Part shown: positions 12,184 to 23,767 of the stretch, piece after piece
Numbering within the stretch: position 1 is the stretch's first letter
Layout: each line of letters begins with the position of its first letter
Source of the DNA: Byssothecium circinans
Taxonomy: Eukaryota > Ascomycota > Dothideomycetes > Pleosporales > Massarinaceae
Length of the DNA: 64,000 nt
Assembly: GCA_010015675.1 (NCBI GenBank)
Contig: ML977000.1
Span: forward strand, 413,905 to 477,904
Reading direction: 5' to 3'
Notes under the pieces: generated by a model
The model's database searches: none
The model's input: the letters and a program-made list of their open reading frames with translations, nothing else
What the model was told of the DNA's origin: nothing
Made by a program: the position numbers and the translations under genes

Positions 12184-14802
12184 GGTTGCTTACAGAGGCA
12201 GTAAGGTTGTGTGGTGGGACAGCAAGGTCGATGTACGGGGAGCTTGGGGTTTTAAAGTCGCAGGCAGCTGAGCAATGCGGCCCAAGGAGCTAGTCGATTG
12301 AAATTGTGTTCGCTGGGGTGCACACTGCACGTTACACAAACGGCGGGGATACGCACGTCAAACGTACGGCTGGGGATTTCTCTTTCTACCCAACAAGTCA
12401 CGCGCTGGCCGGACTCTCACCATCGAGTTGTGCCCGCGCAGGGTCCTTTATGAGTGCCTTGCCTCATTCGCCGGTGTAGTTTGTGGCTGCTCACCCGCTA
12501 GGACTGCCCCGCACCGACGATAGGTGTGGTGATATTTGAGAGGATCTACTCCAATACCGCTGGTGACTATGAAGGATACGTTCCTCCTAACAGCGGCCCC
12601 ATTTGGACGGCCAGCCTTCGTTTGCCTTGGAAATGTAATCCAATGTTTATGTGCGACCGTCAGATACTCGCAAAACCCACATTCACCGGTACACTGCGTT
12701 ACTCGAGCAAGTCCTACCTCTACGGGCAACATTTCGCTTTCACGCTGGATGACAAAAGGGATCGAAACAATTTTCCAAGAAGCCTATCTAGTGGAAATGG
12801 GAATCCAACAAAACAAAGCTTTCGATTTTCGAAACGGGAATTATCCGGGGACGGGACCCCAGGTTTTTCTCCATCGCGCACCCTCCAGCTCTCCAACCCC
12901 GGCGTGCATGCGCCTCCAAACACACCTTCCTCAATCACAAACTGCGAGGAAAACTGCGAGCTCGCAATCGCCAGTTCCAGTCCATGTCGCATTCTGCCTT
13001 TCAACCCGAGCTCCTGGTTCCAGGAAACGTGACACGAAACCAAGGATGAAGCCGTACAAATATATTAGGGCGTGCGGTCACCTGCAGTACAGATCTTCCC
13101 AAAGAATCTCACGGGAGCGAAGGTGGGAAAAGCCAGGGTGCAAGAGTCCATCCAGTGTGGTAGGATGAGCATGCGTGAATGGGTCTCCATGTCTTGACTA
13201 ATGCGGGCTGGAATACGGAAAAGACGCCCTTGCTGTTATTCACCTGGATAATAGGCCTCGGCCGCGAGTGTGACCACTTACTCACCGGTCCTATGTACGG
13301 GGAACTGCCAGCTACATGCCGGACGGCAACGTCTCGTACGGCAGCGGGCGGCCTCGAGAAACGGCCCTAGGTGCGCCTTTCTTCGTACAAGCCACCTAAC
13401 AGAGCCTCCTTTCAAGGGAATCAATCCGTTGAACAAGCGTCGCACAAGAGGCTCGGTCGTGGAGGGCGCAAGGCTTCTTTTGTATCTGTGAGCTCACCGG
13501 AGGTAAAAGTAAGCTCGATCGTCGTGACTCGGTGGGCCGAGGGGAAAGCTTGAGCTTCGCGTTCTAGGAACGATTGGGCTTAGCCGATCGAGTTGGCATG
13601 GTTTTTTCTTCTCCGCACCCTCCAACAAGCGCGCTGTCAGACGCTTGGTTAATCTGTGGCTATGCTTGGCTTCAACGGCATTCAGCACACCTCTAGATTT
13701 TTTTTTTCTTTCTTTCTTTCGAAATTTGAACTTCCGTAGCGTGTGCTGTTTGACCTCGTGTTCGGGCATCGCCTCATCATCCTCTGCGTCTTTCAAGGGT
13801 TATCCAGGCCGTGCATTATCGATCTTTGGCTCATTTTTTGAAGATGCCGTCTCTGCTTTCCCAACAGTGGCTTCCAACAAGTCATCAACACTCCGTACTG
13901 TTGTCACGCTTTTTTGAGAGTTTGGATTAAGCATTTATGCTAAAAATAATAGTGGCATAAAAAAAGTGGGGCTGTACCGTAGATTGTGCGGATCATTATC
14001 TAAGACGCTGAAGTCTTGCACTTTTATCCTCTTCTTATAGATTTTATGATCCAGGGTAAGTGGGATCAAGATTGGGTGCATTTAGATATCTGATCGCGTG
14101 GCTCGTTACCTATAATTGGTTATTGAACATGGGCGTTTGAGACGCTGAACTGCTAGCATCATGGTCCTTGTATTCTCCCTACCCAACGCGTACAGGATTA
14201 TCAAGTATTGTTGTCAATACCTTTGGAATAAGAAGAAGGAAATGCACCTAATAGTTCTCCCCTACAAGTAAAGTGTCACGAAAAAGAAACACTTCCATCC
14301 AGCCGTCCTTTCAAAATACCTTGTGCCCTGCAGCATCTCACTATCATGCAGAGCTAAGCCAGTGCTGTGCTCAGCTGTAATAGAAGACCGTCACCCAGCC
14401 ACATAGCGGTTTCTCCACGGTTTTTGGTGATGTAGTTGCTCGTGTTGAAGGACAACATCGCCATGGTCTTGACACGTGGGACTCTACTGAAGCGTGCCAG
14501 CAGAGATACGGGGAACGTGTACCATCTATGGGCGTACCGGAGGTCGGATGCATGAAAATAGACCAGAATGTGTGAGTGCCATGGTACGACTATCGCCCTA
14601 CCACTCGTTAACTGAGAAAGTGTAACGTAGCTCGGACTTGATCTACCTCGATTAAATGGACGATGAGCCCTAGTATTCACCCATTACCCCTCCATGCCAC
14701 AAGAACTCCTCCATATTGTAGTATCTACGCAGACACTAAATCTACATATCCCCACCACATCGACACCACAGGATTACCCATTATCTCTTCTCCATCTTTC
14801 CT
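12184..14802. other. 2.6-kb gene-free region, promoter of the transporter
   Basis: Two overlapping frames near 12526-13168 compete in different phases and neither resembles a protein family. A T/C-rich run with TTTC steps lies near 13690-13725, and the segment 13920-14110 is AT-richer. About 300 bases at 14680-14860 are C/A-rich and G-poor. Confidence 0.4.
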
Positions 14803-15922
14803 CTACCCCCCACCCTCCCAAAACCCAACCACCCCCTCCAAATCATCCGCATTCAAAAAATCCACCCCCTCACCCCACAGCGTCCTCCACACCGCATTCC
14901 TTGTCCCCACCGGCCACGCCGGCTGATTCCAATACCGCACCATAATCCCCTTCGCATGCGCCGTGCCAACCTGCGTCCTCAGCGTCTCCATCTGCGTCTC
15001 GTTAAACTCCCTTCTCCTCACCTCGCCGAACGCGGCCGCGAAATCCGTCGACGCGATCGGCGCGTCGTACGCCGTGATGTTGGAAAACGCAGACGCCAGC
15101 TGCGCGAGCGGCGCGTCGTAGAATGCATCGCGCGGCAGCGCGGCTTGGACTTGCCACAGCGGCGTGTTCCCTGTGCCGATTACGGTGATGGGGCGCGTGG
15201 TTAGGGTGCTGCCGTCGTAGGTGGTGAGCCAGCCGCCTTTTCGTAGCGGTTCGAGGGCTGCGAGGACGGCGGGCCAGGTTTCGGGTCCGGGGGTTTTGAG
15301 GTCGATGAAGAGGTAGAGGGTCTGCGAGGAGGAGGTGTCGAAGACGCCGTTGTGGGTGGGGGTGGGGGCGAAGTCGGTGAGGGGGTTTTGGCGGTGGAGC
15401 GTGGAGAGGATGGGGGTTAGGTAGAGGGATTGTAGGGTGCGGGTTTGGGTTAGGGCGCTAGGTTCGTGTCCGACCTATCTGGGGGTTAAATTGGTCACAT
15501 GTTTCTGTCGTTTTCATTCATCTTCGGGGACGAAGGTCTTCTTTCTTTAGGGGGACGAGTGCAAGGTAGCTGTGAGTTATACTTACGTATAAAGTCCCGT
15601 TAATCAACCAAACATCTGCCTCCGTCGAGATCGCTCCATATGACAGCCCGGTATAAAACGGTACATCGCGCCAGTAGTCATTATGGCTGTGAAATGGCTT
15701 CTACATGCACACCGTTCAACGTTCATATCAGATCACGTGTTGACGCGATAACCCGCCGGGACGTACCGGAATAATCCCCCGTGTGAAATCCGTAGGATAC
15801 GAGTACTTATCCGTTTTCTCCGTATTCTTCAAGATATTTTGCAGTATACCCGAGACATCTGGATATGCGAGGGCAGTGGAGCCCAAGAGGACGCACGGAA
15901 TAGCGATGAAGGAGGCACGCAT
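14803..15922 (-). CDS. AIM6: Secreted AIM6-like PLC-type phosphodiesterase
   Basis: Three exons: 15767-15922, 15587-15700 and 14803-15474, giving 313 aa. The first intron must end TGTAG so that the join reads IIPKPFHSHNDYW; the second ends ATAG to give YVGHEPSAL. The N-terminus (MRASFIAIPCVLLGSTALAY) is a signal peptide. HSHNDYWRDVPFYTGLSYG, EADVWLING and YLFIDLKTPG supply the His, Asp and Glu residues expected of the glycerophosphodiester/PLC-like TIM barrel. FGEVRRREFNETQM and NADDLEGV are also typical of the AIM6 group. The yeast name comes from a mitochondrial-inheritance screen; the biochemical substrate is not established. The leader points to the secretory route. Confidence 0.85.
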
Positions 15923-16791
15923 GGTGAAGCCGAACAAGGACGCTTCTTCTCTTCCAACGACAACGAACGACGACGAAAGAATAATAAATTCCAACGACGA
16001 TCAGAGAGGCGCAAAAGAAGCAGCTTATAAACAGATGATCGACGTATAGTGTAGCGTGCTGCTTGACATCGTCCAGGAACCCGCAGCCGCACGCTTCCTG
16101 GCCAATCATCGCGACGCGTGCGTGGGGATCGTCGACGGCGTTCTCTTGTCGCGAGGCTGGGGGTCTTGGTGTTGTGCCGAGGTCATGACGCCAGACGGCT
16201 TGTGTCTTTTTTTGATCTAGAACTGTAGACGATATGGTTTGTGGGTCAGTGTATCGGTCCGGTCCTGTGGGCTAGGTAATTGGAAGCGCTGAGATCTTGC
16301 AGTTACTCATGATAGAAGATGAATAGTGTTCGACCAGGATGAGAAAAGGAATAAAAATGCAATATCACCAAATCAATTGCTATGAACCAGACAATACAAA
16401 AGCAGGTAGAACGGAGCCCGACTCTGAATCATCCAAGGGCAAGAAGCCATCTCCAAGCTCACCATTCGCTGCACGAAGAATCCTTCGAAGGAAACGCCCG
16501 CATGCAATGAAGCATGGCAATGGAGCCATCAGATCCATGTAAAGCAGAACCATTGAACCCAACCTGAGTGTAAAGGAGAGAAAAGGCAAATCAATTCAGG
16601 AAAACCACTCCATCATTCGTTTAGTCGTGCTTTTCGTCATGCCTCTTTCGCTAAAGTTAACTTCAATGAACTACAAGGCTGGCTCATGGTGCAACTTCCT
16701 CTGAGCGCAAACGCCCACGAGAACGTGCTGGCTTCGGCTTCCGACACCGCTTCTGCCTAGCTTTCTTCTCGTTATTGTTGTTGTTTGGATC
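15923..16791. other. Spacer between AIM6-like and chromodomain genes
   Basis: It contains the AIM6-like promoter and the 3' end of the chromodomain gene. I see no gene, RNA or repeat. Confidence 0.45.
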
Positions 16792-19700
16792 CTATCCATT
16801 CCTCAGGTTGGTCACCCTATCCCGGTTTCCAGGAAGAGGACTCGCAGCTCTACTGCCAGGCCTGGTCCTCGGTCCCACGCTCTGAGCACGAGTTCCGGCA
16901 CCGATGCCACGACCGGCCTTCAGTTTCTGGTTGGCCGCTTCAAGAGCAGCGATCTGAATGAGCAGAATCTTGTTCTGATCCTCGGCTTTTTGTTCCCTGC
17001 GGCCTTCGGCTTCTTTGACGCGATCGAAGTGCAACTTGGCTAGATTGGTGCGCTCTCCTGATGCTTCTTTCTGAAGGGCAACGAGCTTCTTCCTCAACTC
17101 ATCGTTCTCTAAACTGGTGACGGTGGCGATGTCCTGCGCGTTTCGTAACGTGTCTTTGAGGTACTCCTGCGTGTCCTCAAGGGACTTCATGGTCTTGATA
17201 GCGCGCTGTTCAGACTCCTTTGCAGCTTCGAGGTCCTTTTTCAACTGAGTGATTTCAACAACTTTGGAATCGTCAGAGGCAAGCAGTGTATCTTTAAGCG
17301 CTTTAAACTTCGCTTGCAACTCCTGATGCTCGGTCGCTTTTACAGTGATGCGTTCGCGAAGGCCAGACTCGGTCCGGGCTGTGGCCTCAAGCCGCTTTTC
17401 CGCAGCCTCCTTTGCAGCCTTTAATAAATTGTAGGTTCTGCTGAGTTCTTCGTGGGCGGTTTGTTGGGTTTCCCAACGTGTGCGTTCCTCGTTGACCTGG
17501 GCTTCTTGCGCTTTACGCAATCCTCGTTCCCTCTGTAGCTGTCGCTTCATATCTGCTAGCTGCTCCCGGAGCTTGGAAGCTGATATGGCGGTTCCGGGCA
17601 TGGAGTCGCTGACGTGCGAGCCCGGCTGGGGTGTGAAGCGCATTCGTTTGGATGGGTCGAGACTGTCATCATCTTCTAATGGCCGCTTGGCTGATGACAG
17701 CTGTGGAGAGGCGGTAGATGCAGTATCTAGTGTCTGTTGGGATGCGAACTCGACTTCCTCCTTAATACTACCAATCAGAGGAAGAGGCCATTCCTTGCTA
17801 AGGCTGTCTTCTTCAGAAGTCAGGTATGACACGATGGCATCTGCAGCCTCATTCGAATTTGGTGTCTGCGGATAAACAGGGTGTCCAATGTCTCCTTCAC
17901 TGTGGTACTGCCCAAGTGTCGCTAGAATAGTGTGCAATCGCCTTCTATCCTTTGAAGTTGTTGAGACATAGCGTTCAATGTGATCAACAGCTCTAGGGAT
18001 TACGAGATGGAGGACAGGTACTTTTTTCTCGGGGTTTGCCGACCAATTTTTCTGTCGGATTAGGGAGCCTTCGAGGCGCCCGTTTAGACAGATAATGAGG
18101 TCAGGCGGCTGCACGATTGGGCTCGCGTCGCTAGACAGTACGGTGACTTTTAACGTGCCCTCGATGCGCGCTGGATCGGCTTGATGGTGTCGCGTAGGGG
18201 AGTTAAAGTTGATGGATTTGCCGCTTAGGAAGGCCTCCACAATACTGAACAGGCGGTCGTCATCTCGTTCTAACGCAAGGATAACGTGGAAATCTCGATG
18301 CTGAAGCTTGTGAAGAAGTGTGCCAATGAATCGAAATTTGATGGAGTTCTCACAGCTCCATTGTGCTTGGTGCTGGAACTGGGTTGATGGACCGCCGGCT
18401 TGGGACAGAGGATCGCCGTAAATGAGATCGACATGTGTTTCAATAGAATGGAGCCGTTGGAGGACCTTTATAATCCTGCTGAGCGGGTCAAATTCCTTGT
18501 GGTTCTTGACAAAAGCGCTTATGATTTCAGCATTGTTGGCTAGTTCATCTTTGTAGACCCTAGCTTGACGGCCGTCCATTGGCAAAGGCACGATAAACTC
18601 ATCCGGTTGAAGCTGGAGATCGTCATTGAAAAGGCTCCCACTGTCGCTGAGTATGTCTTCTTCAAGAGTAATGGAGGCATCAGGTAGGCGACTATCGACA
18701 ACTCCGCTGATAAGCTGTTCTCTAGCGGTTGTGGCTTGGAGGTCTGTTTCAGGCGCGACCTCAGGTGCGGGTGCGGGTGCAGGTTGAGACGCGCTTTCTG
18801 ATGGGCCTGCTTCCGTAACTGCAGCTGCAGCATTGGAGGTTGCAACTGTTCGTAGCGAAGTTGCTGTCTGCGCGACAGGTGAGGATTCTGGGGGGATCGT
18901 AGATGGAGACCGAGTGCCAGTGGTGGTCAAACGACGCCTAGACTTCTTTATGATCGGTACGGGAACATAAGGGTTCTCTCGTTTGTGCTTGGCAATCGCC
19001 TCCATTAAGTTGTCATAAATATCGTTCTTCTCCATGCTGATATTTGACCTGATATTTGACCGCGGTGAGGAGACTGGGGTCTTTACTCTTGCAGGTGCGT
19101 TGGAATCTAGGTTATCGAGTGACTCAACTGGTGGCTGCGGGATTGGGGACGGGCCGTTCGTCAAAACGGTTGAATGCTCAGGAGTTTGTTGGGACGAGTC
19201 GTGGCGCGGTTGAGGACTTGACTGAGGATCTTTCTCAACTGTGGGACGAATGCTTCCGGATATATCCTCTTGGGTACTCACGTAAAGATTCGGAGATACC
19301 GCCTGGGCTTGTTGCTCGGCTGAGCGAGCTGTGTTTGATGGGAGCTCGGTGTTGCTACTGTTGTTTGACGAGGTTGCGAAATCACGGCGTTCAACACTAC
19401 CATCAAGCAAGTACTGAAGTGCTCGACTAACGCGTGAGACGTTGTTGAGCGGGATTTCAGCGACGGAAGCGTCTGCCTGATTTGTTTCAGTCTCTGGACT
19501 TGTACGGCTCCCGCACCGCACTGTCACGGTTTCCGGAGCTGGCTGCTCGATGACACTAACGGATTCTTGGAGTGCCAAGCTCTCTGGGACGGTGACGTTA
19601 GGCGTAGTCTGGGCTTCCAATACTGAGACTGTACTGAAATCGGATCCTGCAGCAGAAATTTGCTCGAGCTGCAGTGAGTGGGTGGCGCGGGTTTTTAAAG

Positions 19701-20985
19701 GTGCCGCCTGAGATCCAACGGTTTGGGAAACCACGGGTTGGGCCGCTCGAATGTCTTGGCGTTCTCGCTCCCCTCTCGCACTCGCACTCGCAGGCGAAAG
19801 CTGCCCAGACGTCTCTGCTTCTGGTTGTGCAGCTGCGGCAGATGGCTCTGCACTGGAATCCAAAATTGTAGTTTGGCCAACGCTCTCTTTGTCGCTAAAC
19901 TCCTCTGCAGCGACCTCGACTGTGGCACCTTCGGTGGTATCGAGCCCTAATGCAGGGACCTGCTGCTCTTCTTGGACTTCCGGCGCAGGCTGTGAAGTTG
20001 AAACGATAGTGTCAACAGTCTCAGCAGTGTCAAATGTATCAGGGATCTCGCGCTGACTGTCTTCAACAATGCTCACGTCGGGCTCTGTCTCAGGAATCGA
20101 TGGAGCTGGGGACTCGGGCCTCGAATGAACACTACACGTGAGATCCGGATCCGTGGACAAGATATGCTGTTGTGTGGAGGTAGCGCTGGTACCGGTATCT
20201 TCTTGAGTGGTAGCGATGTAGGTTGCTGGCCCGTCTACTTCGTTCACGTCGTCTTCTTCGCCCTCGGAGTCAAGCACAACACCGGAGGCGCGGAAACTGT
20301 GCGGTCCGCTATATGTAGAGGACTGCGAATTACTCAGAAAGCTCTTTAGCGTTGAGCTAACAGTTTGGGAGGTGGCGGGGAGCTGAGAGTACGGATCGTA
20401 GTCTTGAGGATCAAAGCTACCTGGCGGGTGGACCTGCACTTCTGGCGATGGATGTACGCGTGGCGCAGCTACAGGAGAGCTGTCCGATATCTGGCCACCA
20501 AGTGCCGACTGTGCGCGCGTTCGGTGGGTTGAGGAAGGGCGACCGCGGGGAGAAGAACGGGAAGAAGTGCGGGTAGGTGTGCGCTTTGGGGCCGCAGGAC
20601 TGCTGTCTATAACACGGCTCTGTTTCTTCGGGGGCGGCGGCGGCGGATCAAGCGGTGCCTGCTTCCTCTTCGGCCCAGACTGTCTCTCAGCTTTCTTGCT
20701 ATCCCACTCTTCCACCAGTGGTTTGCCGACGTCCAACTCCTTCTTCCACTCTTTCGCGTATTTCTCGCCAGTGACTGGATTGTCCTCCCAGTCCACGTAG
20801 AACAATCGCGCCCGTCCTACTTTCTTCTCCTTGAGGATCTCTCGGACTGCGTATGTCGGCGCTTCCTCACTCTCGCTCGCGATGTCGCTGGGATCGGGAC
20901 TGCTGCTCGGCTCTTCGACGAGCTTGGATCGTTTATTCGCGTGCGTTGTCTGTCGGGTAGGTCGTTTGCGCTTCAGGTTAGCCAT
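16792..20985 (-). CDS. Chromodomain protein with Hda2/3-like domain and coiled coil, heterochromatin HDAC complex candidate
   Basis: This is a single uninterrupted frame of 1,397 aa from the ATG at 20985; the GTG further upstream is ignored. Residues about 45-95 form a chromodomain (TYAVREIL, LFYVDWEDNP, YAKEW), expected to read methyl-lysine histone tails. A long Ser/Pro/Gln-rich disordered region follows. About residues 850-1130 (FIVPLPMDGRQARVYKDEL, LLHKLQHRDFHVILALERD, PDLIICLNGRL) resemble the Hda2/3 subunit fold of class II histone deacetylase complexes. The last 250 residues are a coiled coil with a basic tail. Filamentous fungi have a chromodomain subunit in the HP1/HDA-1 complex (CDP-2 in Neurospora). 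A role of that kind is an inference from domain order. Confidence 0.78.
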   Translation of the reverse strand: MANLKRKRPTRQTTHANKRSKLVEEPSSSPDPSDIASESEEAPTYAVREILKEKKVGRARLFYVDWEDNPVTGEKYAKEWKKELDVGKPLVEEWDSKKAERQSGPKRKQAPLDPPPPPPKKQSRVIDSSPAAPKRTPTRTSSRSSPRGRPSSTHRTRAQSALGGQISDSSPVAAPRVHPSPEVQVHPPGSFDPQDYDPYSQLPATSQTVSSTLKSFLSNSQSSTYSGPHSFRASGVVLDSEGEEDDVNEVDGPATYIATTQEDTGTSATSTQQHILSTDPDLTCSVHSRPESPAPSIPETEPDVSIVEDSQREIPDTFDTAETVDTIVSTSQPAPEVQEEQQVPALGLDTTEGATVEVAAEEFSDKESVGQTTILDSSAEPSAAAAQPEAETSGQLSPASASARGERERQDIRAAQPVVSQTVGSQAAPLKTRATHSLQLEQISAAGSDFSTVSVLEAQTTPNVTVPESLALQESVSVIEQPAPETVTVRCGSRTSPETETNQADASVAEIPLNNVSRVSRALQYLLDGSVERRDFATSSNNSSNTELPSNTARSAEQQAQAVSPNLYVSTQEDISGSIRPTVEKDPQSSPQPRHDSSQQTPEHSTVLTNGPSPIPQPPVESLDNLDSNAPARVKTPVSSPRSNIRSNISMEKNDIYDNLMEAIAKHKRENPYVPVPIIKKSRRRLTTTGTRSPSTIPPESSPVAQTATSLRTVATSNAAAAVTEAGPSESASQPAPAPAPEVAPETDLQATTAREQLISGVVDSRLPDASITLEEDILSDSGSLFNDDLQLQPDEFIVPLPMDGRQARVYKDELANNAEIISAFVKNHKEFDPLSRIIKVLQRLHSIETHVDLIYGDPLSQAGGPSTQFQHQAQWSCENSIKFRFIGTLLHKLQHRDFHVILALERDDDRLFSIVEAFLSGKSINFNSPTRHHQADPARIEGTLKVTVLSSDASPIVQPPDLIICLNGRLEGSLIRQKNWSANPEKKVPVLHLVIPRAVDHIERYVSTTSKDRRRLHTILATLGQYHSEGDIGHPVYPQTPNSNEAADAIVSYLTSEEDSLSKEWPLPLIGSIKEEVEFASQQTLDTASTASPQLSSAKRPLEDDDSLDPSKRMRFTPQPGSHVSDSMPGTAISASKLREQLADMKRQLQRERGLRKAQEAQVNEERTRWETQQTAHEELSRTYNLLKAAKEAAEKRLEATARTESGLRERITVKATEHQELQAKFKALKDTLLASDDSKVVEITQLKKDLEAAKESEQRAIKTMKSLEDTQEYLKDTLRNAQDIATVTSLENDELRKKLVALQKEASGERTNLAKLHFDRVKEAEGRREQKAEDQNKILLIQIAALEAANQKLKAGRGIGAGTRAQSVGPRTRPGSRAASPLPGNRDRVTNLRNG

Positions 20986-21668
20986 TACGCAGAAGAAGCG
21001 TGTTGGCTGGCAATACACGTAGATCTAAGGAAGGCCATAGTGTCAGTGAGAGCGCGGAGGAAGCGCTTGTAGCGTCTTTGGGCAATGCTAGACCTGCGCG
21101 GAGAACTCGAGCGCGCTGGTCCAGCATGCCGCCTGCCGGGGTCTGGGTCGCGCTTACCTCGCGTCGGACGCCGCTTGACCAATCAAATGCCGACTAGGCC
21201 GAGGGCTAATAGCTGGCGTGGGCGTGGTGTTGCGACTTGCGACTGCCAACGAGAAGTCTATGTCTTTTGTGTATGGATGCGAAAGGTGCGAGCAGACAGA
21301 GGGGGAGAAAGTGTAGAGAGAAGTGTAGTTGTGGGGAAGATTCAACCTGAGACCTTAAATCCAGGCCGACAAATAGCTACCCTATTGAGCTGCAGTGTAC
21401 TACAATAGCTGAGATCCGCGAACGGAACCACTGAGGCTGACTAGGGTGGGCCTTCTCGTTCACTATTGTAGTCTTCCCGCTCGCTATTGTTGTCTCTCAC
21501 TTGCTATCGTTCCCATCACCTCACGTTACTCAGCCTCACCCGTGGACGTCAAACATTGAAAAGCGGACGGCGTCAAGATTACCGTGAGCGCAAAGCTTTT
21601 CGATTAGAATAGTACCAATGTCCTCGCAACTTCAAGTCATTCACCAAGCAGATACATCTCAGACTGCT
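20986..21668. other. Promoter of the chromodomain gene and 3' flank of the CID gene
   Basis: I see no gene. At about 21450-21520 the motif CTCGCTATTGT and variants (CTCGTTCACTATTGTAG, CTTGCTATCG) recur three times about 28 bases apart, a degenerate short repeat. Confidence 0.45.
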
Positions 21669-23613
21669 CTAATTCCACCTCCCACCTCGCCCACCCCGTC
21701 CCTGCTGTCCTTGCCCTTGATACCCACCACGATACCCTCCTCTGCCTTGAAAGCCCCCATTGAAACCACCCCGGAAGCCCCCGTGCTGTGGCGGCGGTGC
21801 TCCATATCCACCATTACCATTGAACTGAGGGGTTTGAGGGTTCATATTCCCGTAGTTGTATGCATTGTTTTGAAAACCGGGCATGTTCGGAGCCCCGGGA
21901 AATTGGCCGTTGAAATGTGGCGGCGGGGGAGGTGGTACCTGTCCTGGGCCCATGAATGGTGGTGGAGGAGGCGGCGGAAAGCCCTGCATTGGATAACCGG
22001 GGAAATGACCTGGAGCGGGCGGTGGAGGCGGTGGAGGGGCAAACCCGGGAGCATTATCGGGCACCTGTGGGAGCTGAGGAAATTGACGGCTGGCCTGTGA
22101 GACACTCGCGGCTGCGGTCTGGTCAAAGATACTTGGAGAAGATGAGAACTGATTGCCTCTCCTGTCTCTCCCAGCACCGGCCCGCTCATCGTCCCAGCGC
22201 TGAGATGAATGAGGGCGGTCCGACCCGCGATGGCGCGGCTCTGCCGGCGGTCGGCTTTGGCTGGGCTCCCAATTACTGTCAAACCGGCTACGGCGCTCAC
22301 GCCGGTTCCTACTCTGATGGCGAGAGTTACGACGGCGTTGGTCATAGGAATCGCGTGACCCCGAACGGCTCCGTAAACGGCTAGGGCTACGGCTACGGCT
22401 CCGACTCTGGCTCCGGCTGTATCTGCTCGAAGATGTTGAGTGGCTACGACCACGGCTGGAAGACGAGTATGGCCGCGGTGAAGGACGGGCTGCAGCCTCC
22501 CGCCGTCGGTCCTCCCTCTCTTGCGCCTTCCTTTTGATTTCCTCCCGTGCTGCAGTGACCGCTGAAGGTATGCCGTTGTCTTGCATGTCTTCGCAGAACT
22601 TTTTCGACCATCCATACCCGTTGGACACAGTCCTTGTCTCCCCAGTCTTCTTGTTCTGCTTGACGAGTTGACCCATGGGATCTAGCCATAGCTTGTATTT
22701 TGCTGTCTCGCCCGTGGGGTTGTCGCCGGTCGGTACGTACTTGAGATCGATGTCATCAAAGAAGTGCTCGAGGAGGTTGCGCACACGATCGGAGGGCTGC
22801 TTGTAGTCGAACCTGATGGTCTGCATGTCGCGCGTATCGATGGGGCGGTCCGGGTACGTATACATGGGCTCGAGCATGTAGGAGGCGGAGAGCTGGTGCC
22901 ACGGGGCGTAACGGTCTCCAAACCACTCAGGCAGCGCATAATTCCTCTTCTTCAGGACAGAACCTCCTTGGGCGATCGCCAATCCTTCCTTCGCGCGCTC
23001 GCGAATCGCGTCCAGATCATCTGCGTCGACGCATCGACTAGCGGCCCAGAAGTTGATGAGGCCTTTCAACTTCTTCTCCGCCGACGAGTCCTTGACAGCT
23101 GCACATGCAGCTGCCAAATCTACAAGCTCCTCAACGTATGGCCTCAACTCGCGAGCAACGGTGCCTTGGGTATCCTGGCCCTGATGATGGTGCCTCGCCG
23201 CATGTAACACATCGCTGATGACCAGTAGTATATCCAGGCGATTTCGCGCCGCCTTCTCTAAGCTGGCTGTCTTGGCCGGTGCATCTACAATGATAGACTT
23301 CGATACCGAAACGAGGTATTCACCGAGCACTGCAATGCGAGATTTGTAGGGAGCGATGTGTGTCAATATCCACTCTTTGCACGTCTAGTATCGCTATTAG
23401 TCTGCTCAAACGATGGGTTACCGGCTCTTTCTAGTTATTCACCTGAATGCTGGCTGGTGTATTCTTCTCTAGCACCGCGTTGAGGTCGTCGTAGAATCGC
23501 GCAACATCGATAGCGGGGGCGAAGCGCTCGTCCTTTTTAAAGCCTTGCTTGAATTTGAACTGAGCAATACGCAGGTTTGTTTCTGCACGCCTGATCTCGT
23601 CAGTAGAAGTCAT
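21669..23613 (-). CDS. CID-domain protein with RS-rich and Pro/Gly-rich C-terminus (CHERP-like)
   Basis: Exons 23443-23613 and 21669-23384, with a 58-nt GTGAAT...ACTAG intron and the join SIQTCKEWIL; the product is 628 aa. The first 160 or so residues form the all-helical CID fold that binds phosphorylated RNA polymerase II tails, with DVARFYDDLNAVLEKNTPAS and WILTHIAPYKSRIAVLGEYL. A middle block (ALPEWFGDRYAPWHQLSASY; YGWSKKFCEDMQ) is followed by RS repeats and then poly-Pro and RGG/GYQG runs. CHERP and related splicing factors show a similar order. A nuclear role in coupling transcription and RNA processing is inferred. Its promoter is shared with the Yih1-like gene, only 154 bp away. Confidence 0.83.
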
Positions 23614-23767
23614 GATGTTGCAGTAACCAGGTGTAAGTGAGGGACGCGACGGTCGAAGTTTAACAGAAGCTGCGGGGGCCCGTGCAGCGGCGCGGGTTCC
23701 GGCCCTTCCTAACCTCCCATTGGGTGACCTAATTACTCACCCTTCCTCTTCCACGCTCCCTCCCACC
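23614..23767. promoter_or_regulatory. Compact bidirectional promoter
   Basis: Only 154 bp separate the divergent start codons of the CID/RS gene (minus) and the Yih1-like gene (plus). The centre is GC-rich, and both flanks near the ATGs are pyrimidine-rich in the sense of the adjacent gene. No specific factor site is claimed. Confidence 0.6.

Noticed and set aside
12526..13168. Two overlapping open frames of 168 and 210 codons
   Set aside because: They use different phases over the same DNA, with no domain, leader or splice pattern; probably chance.
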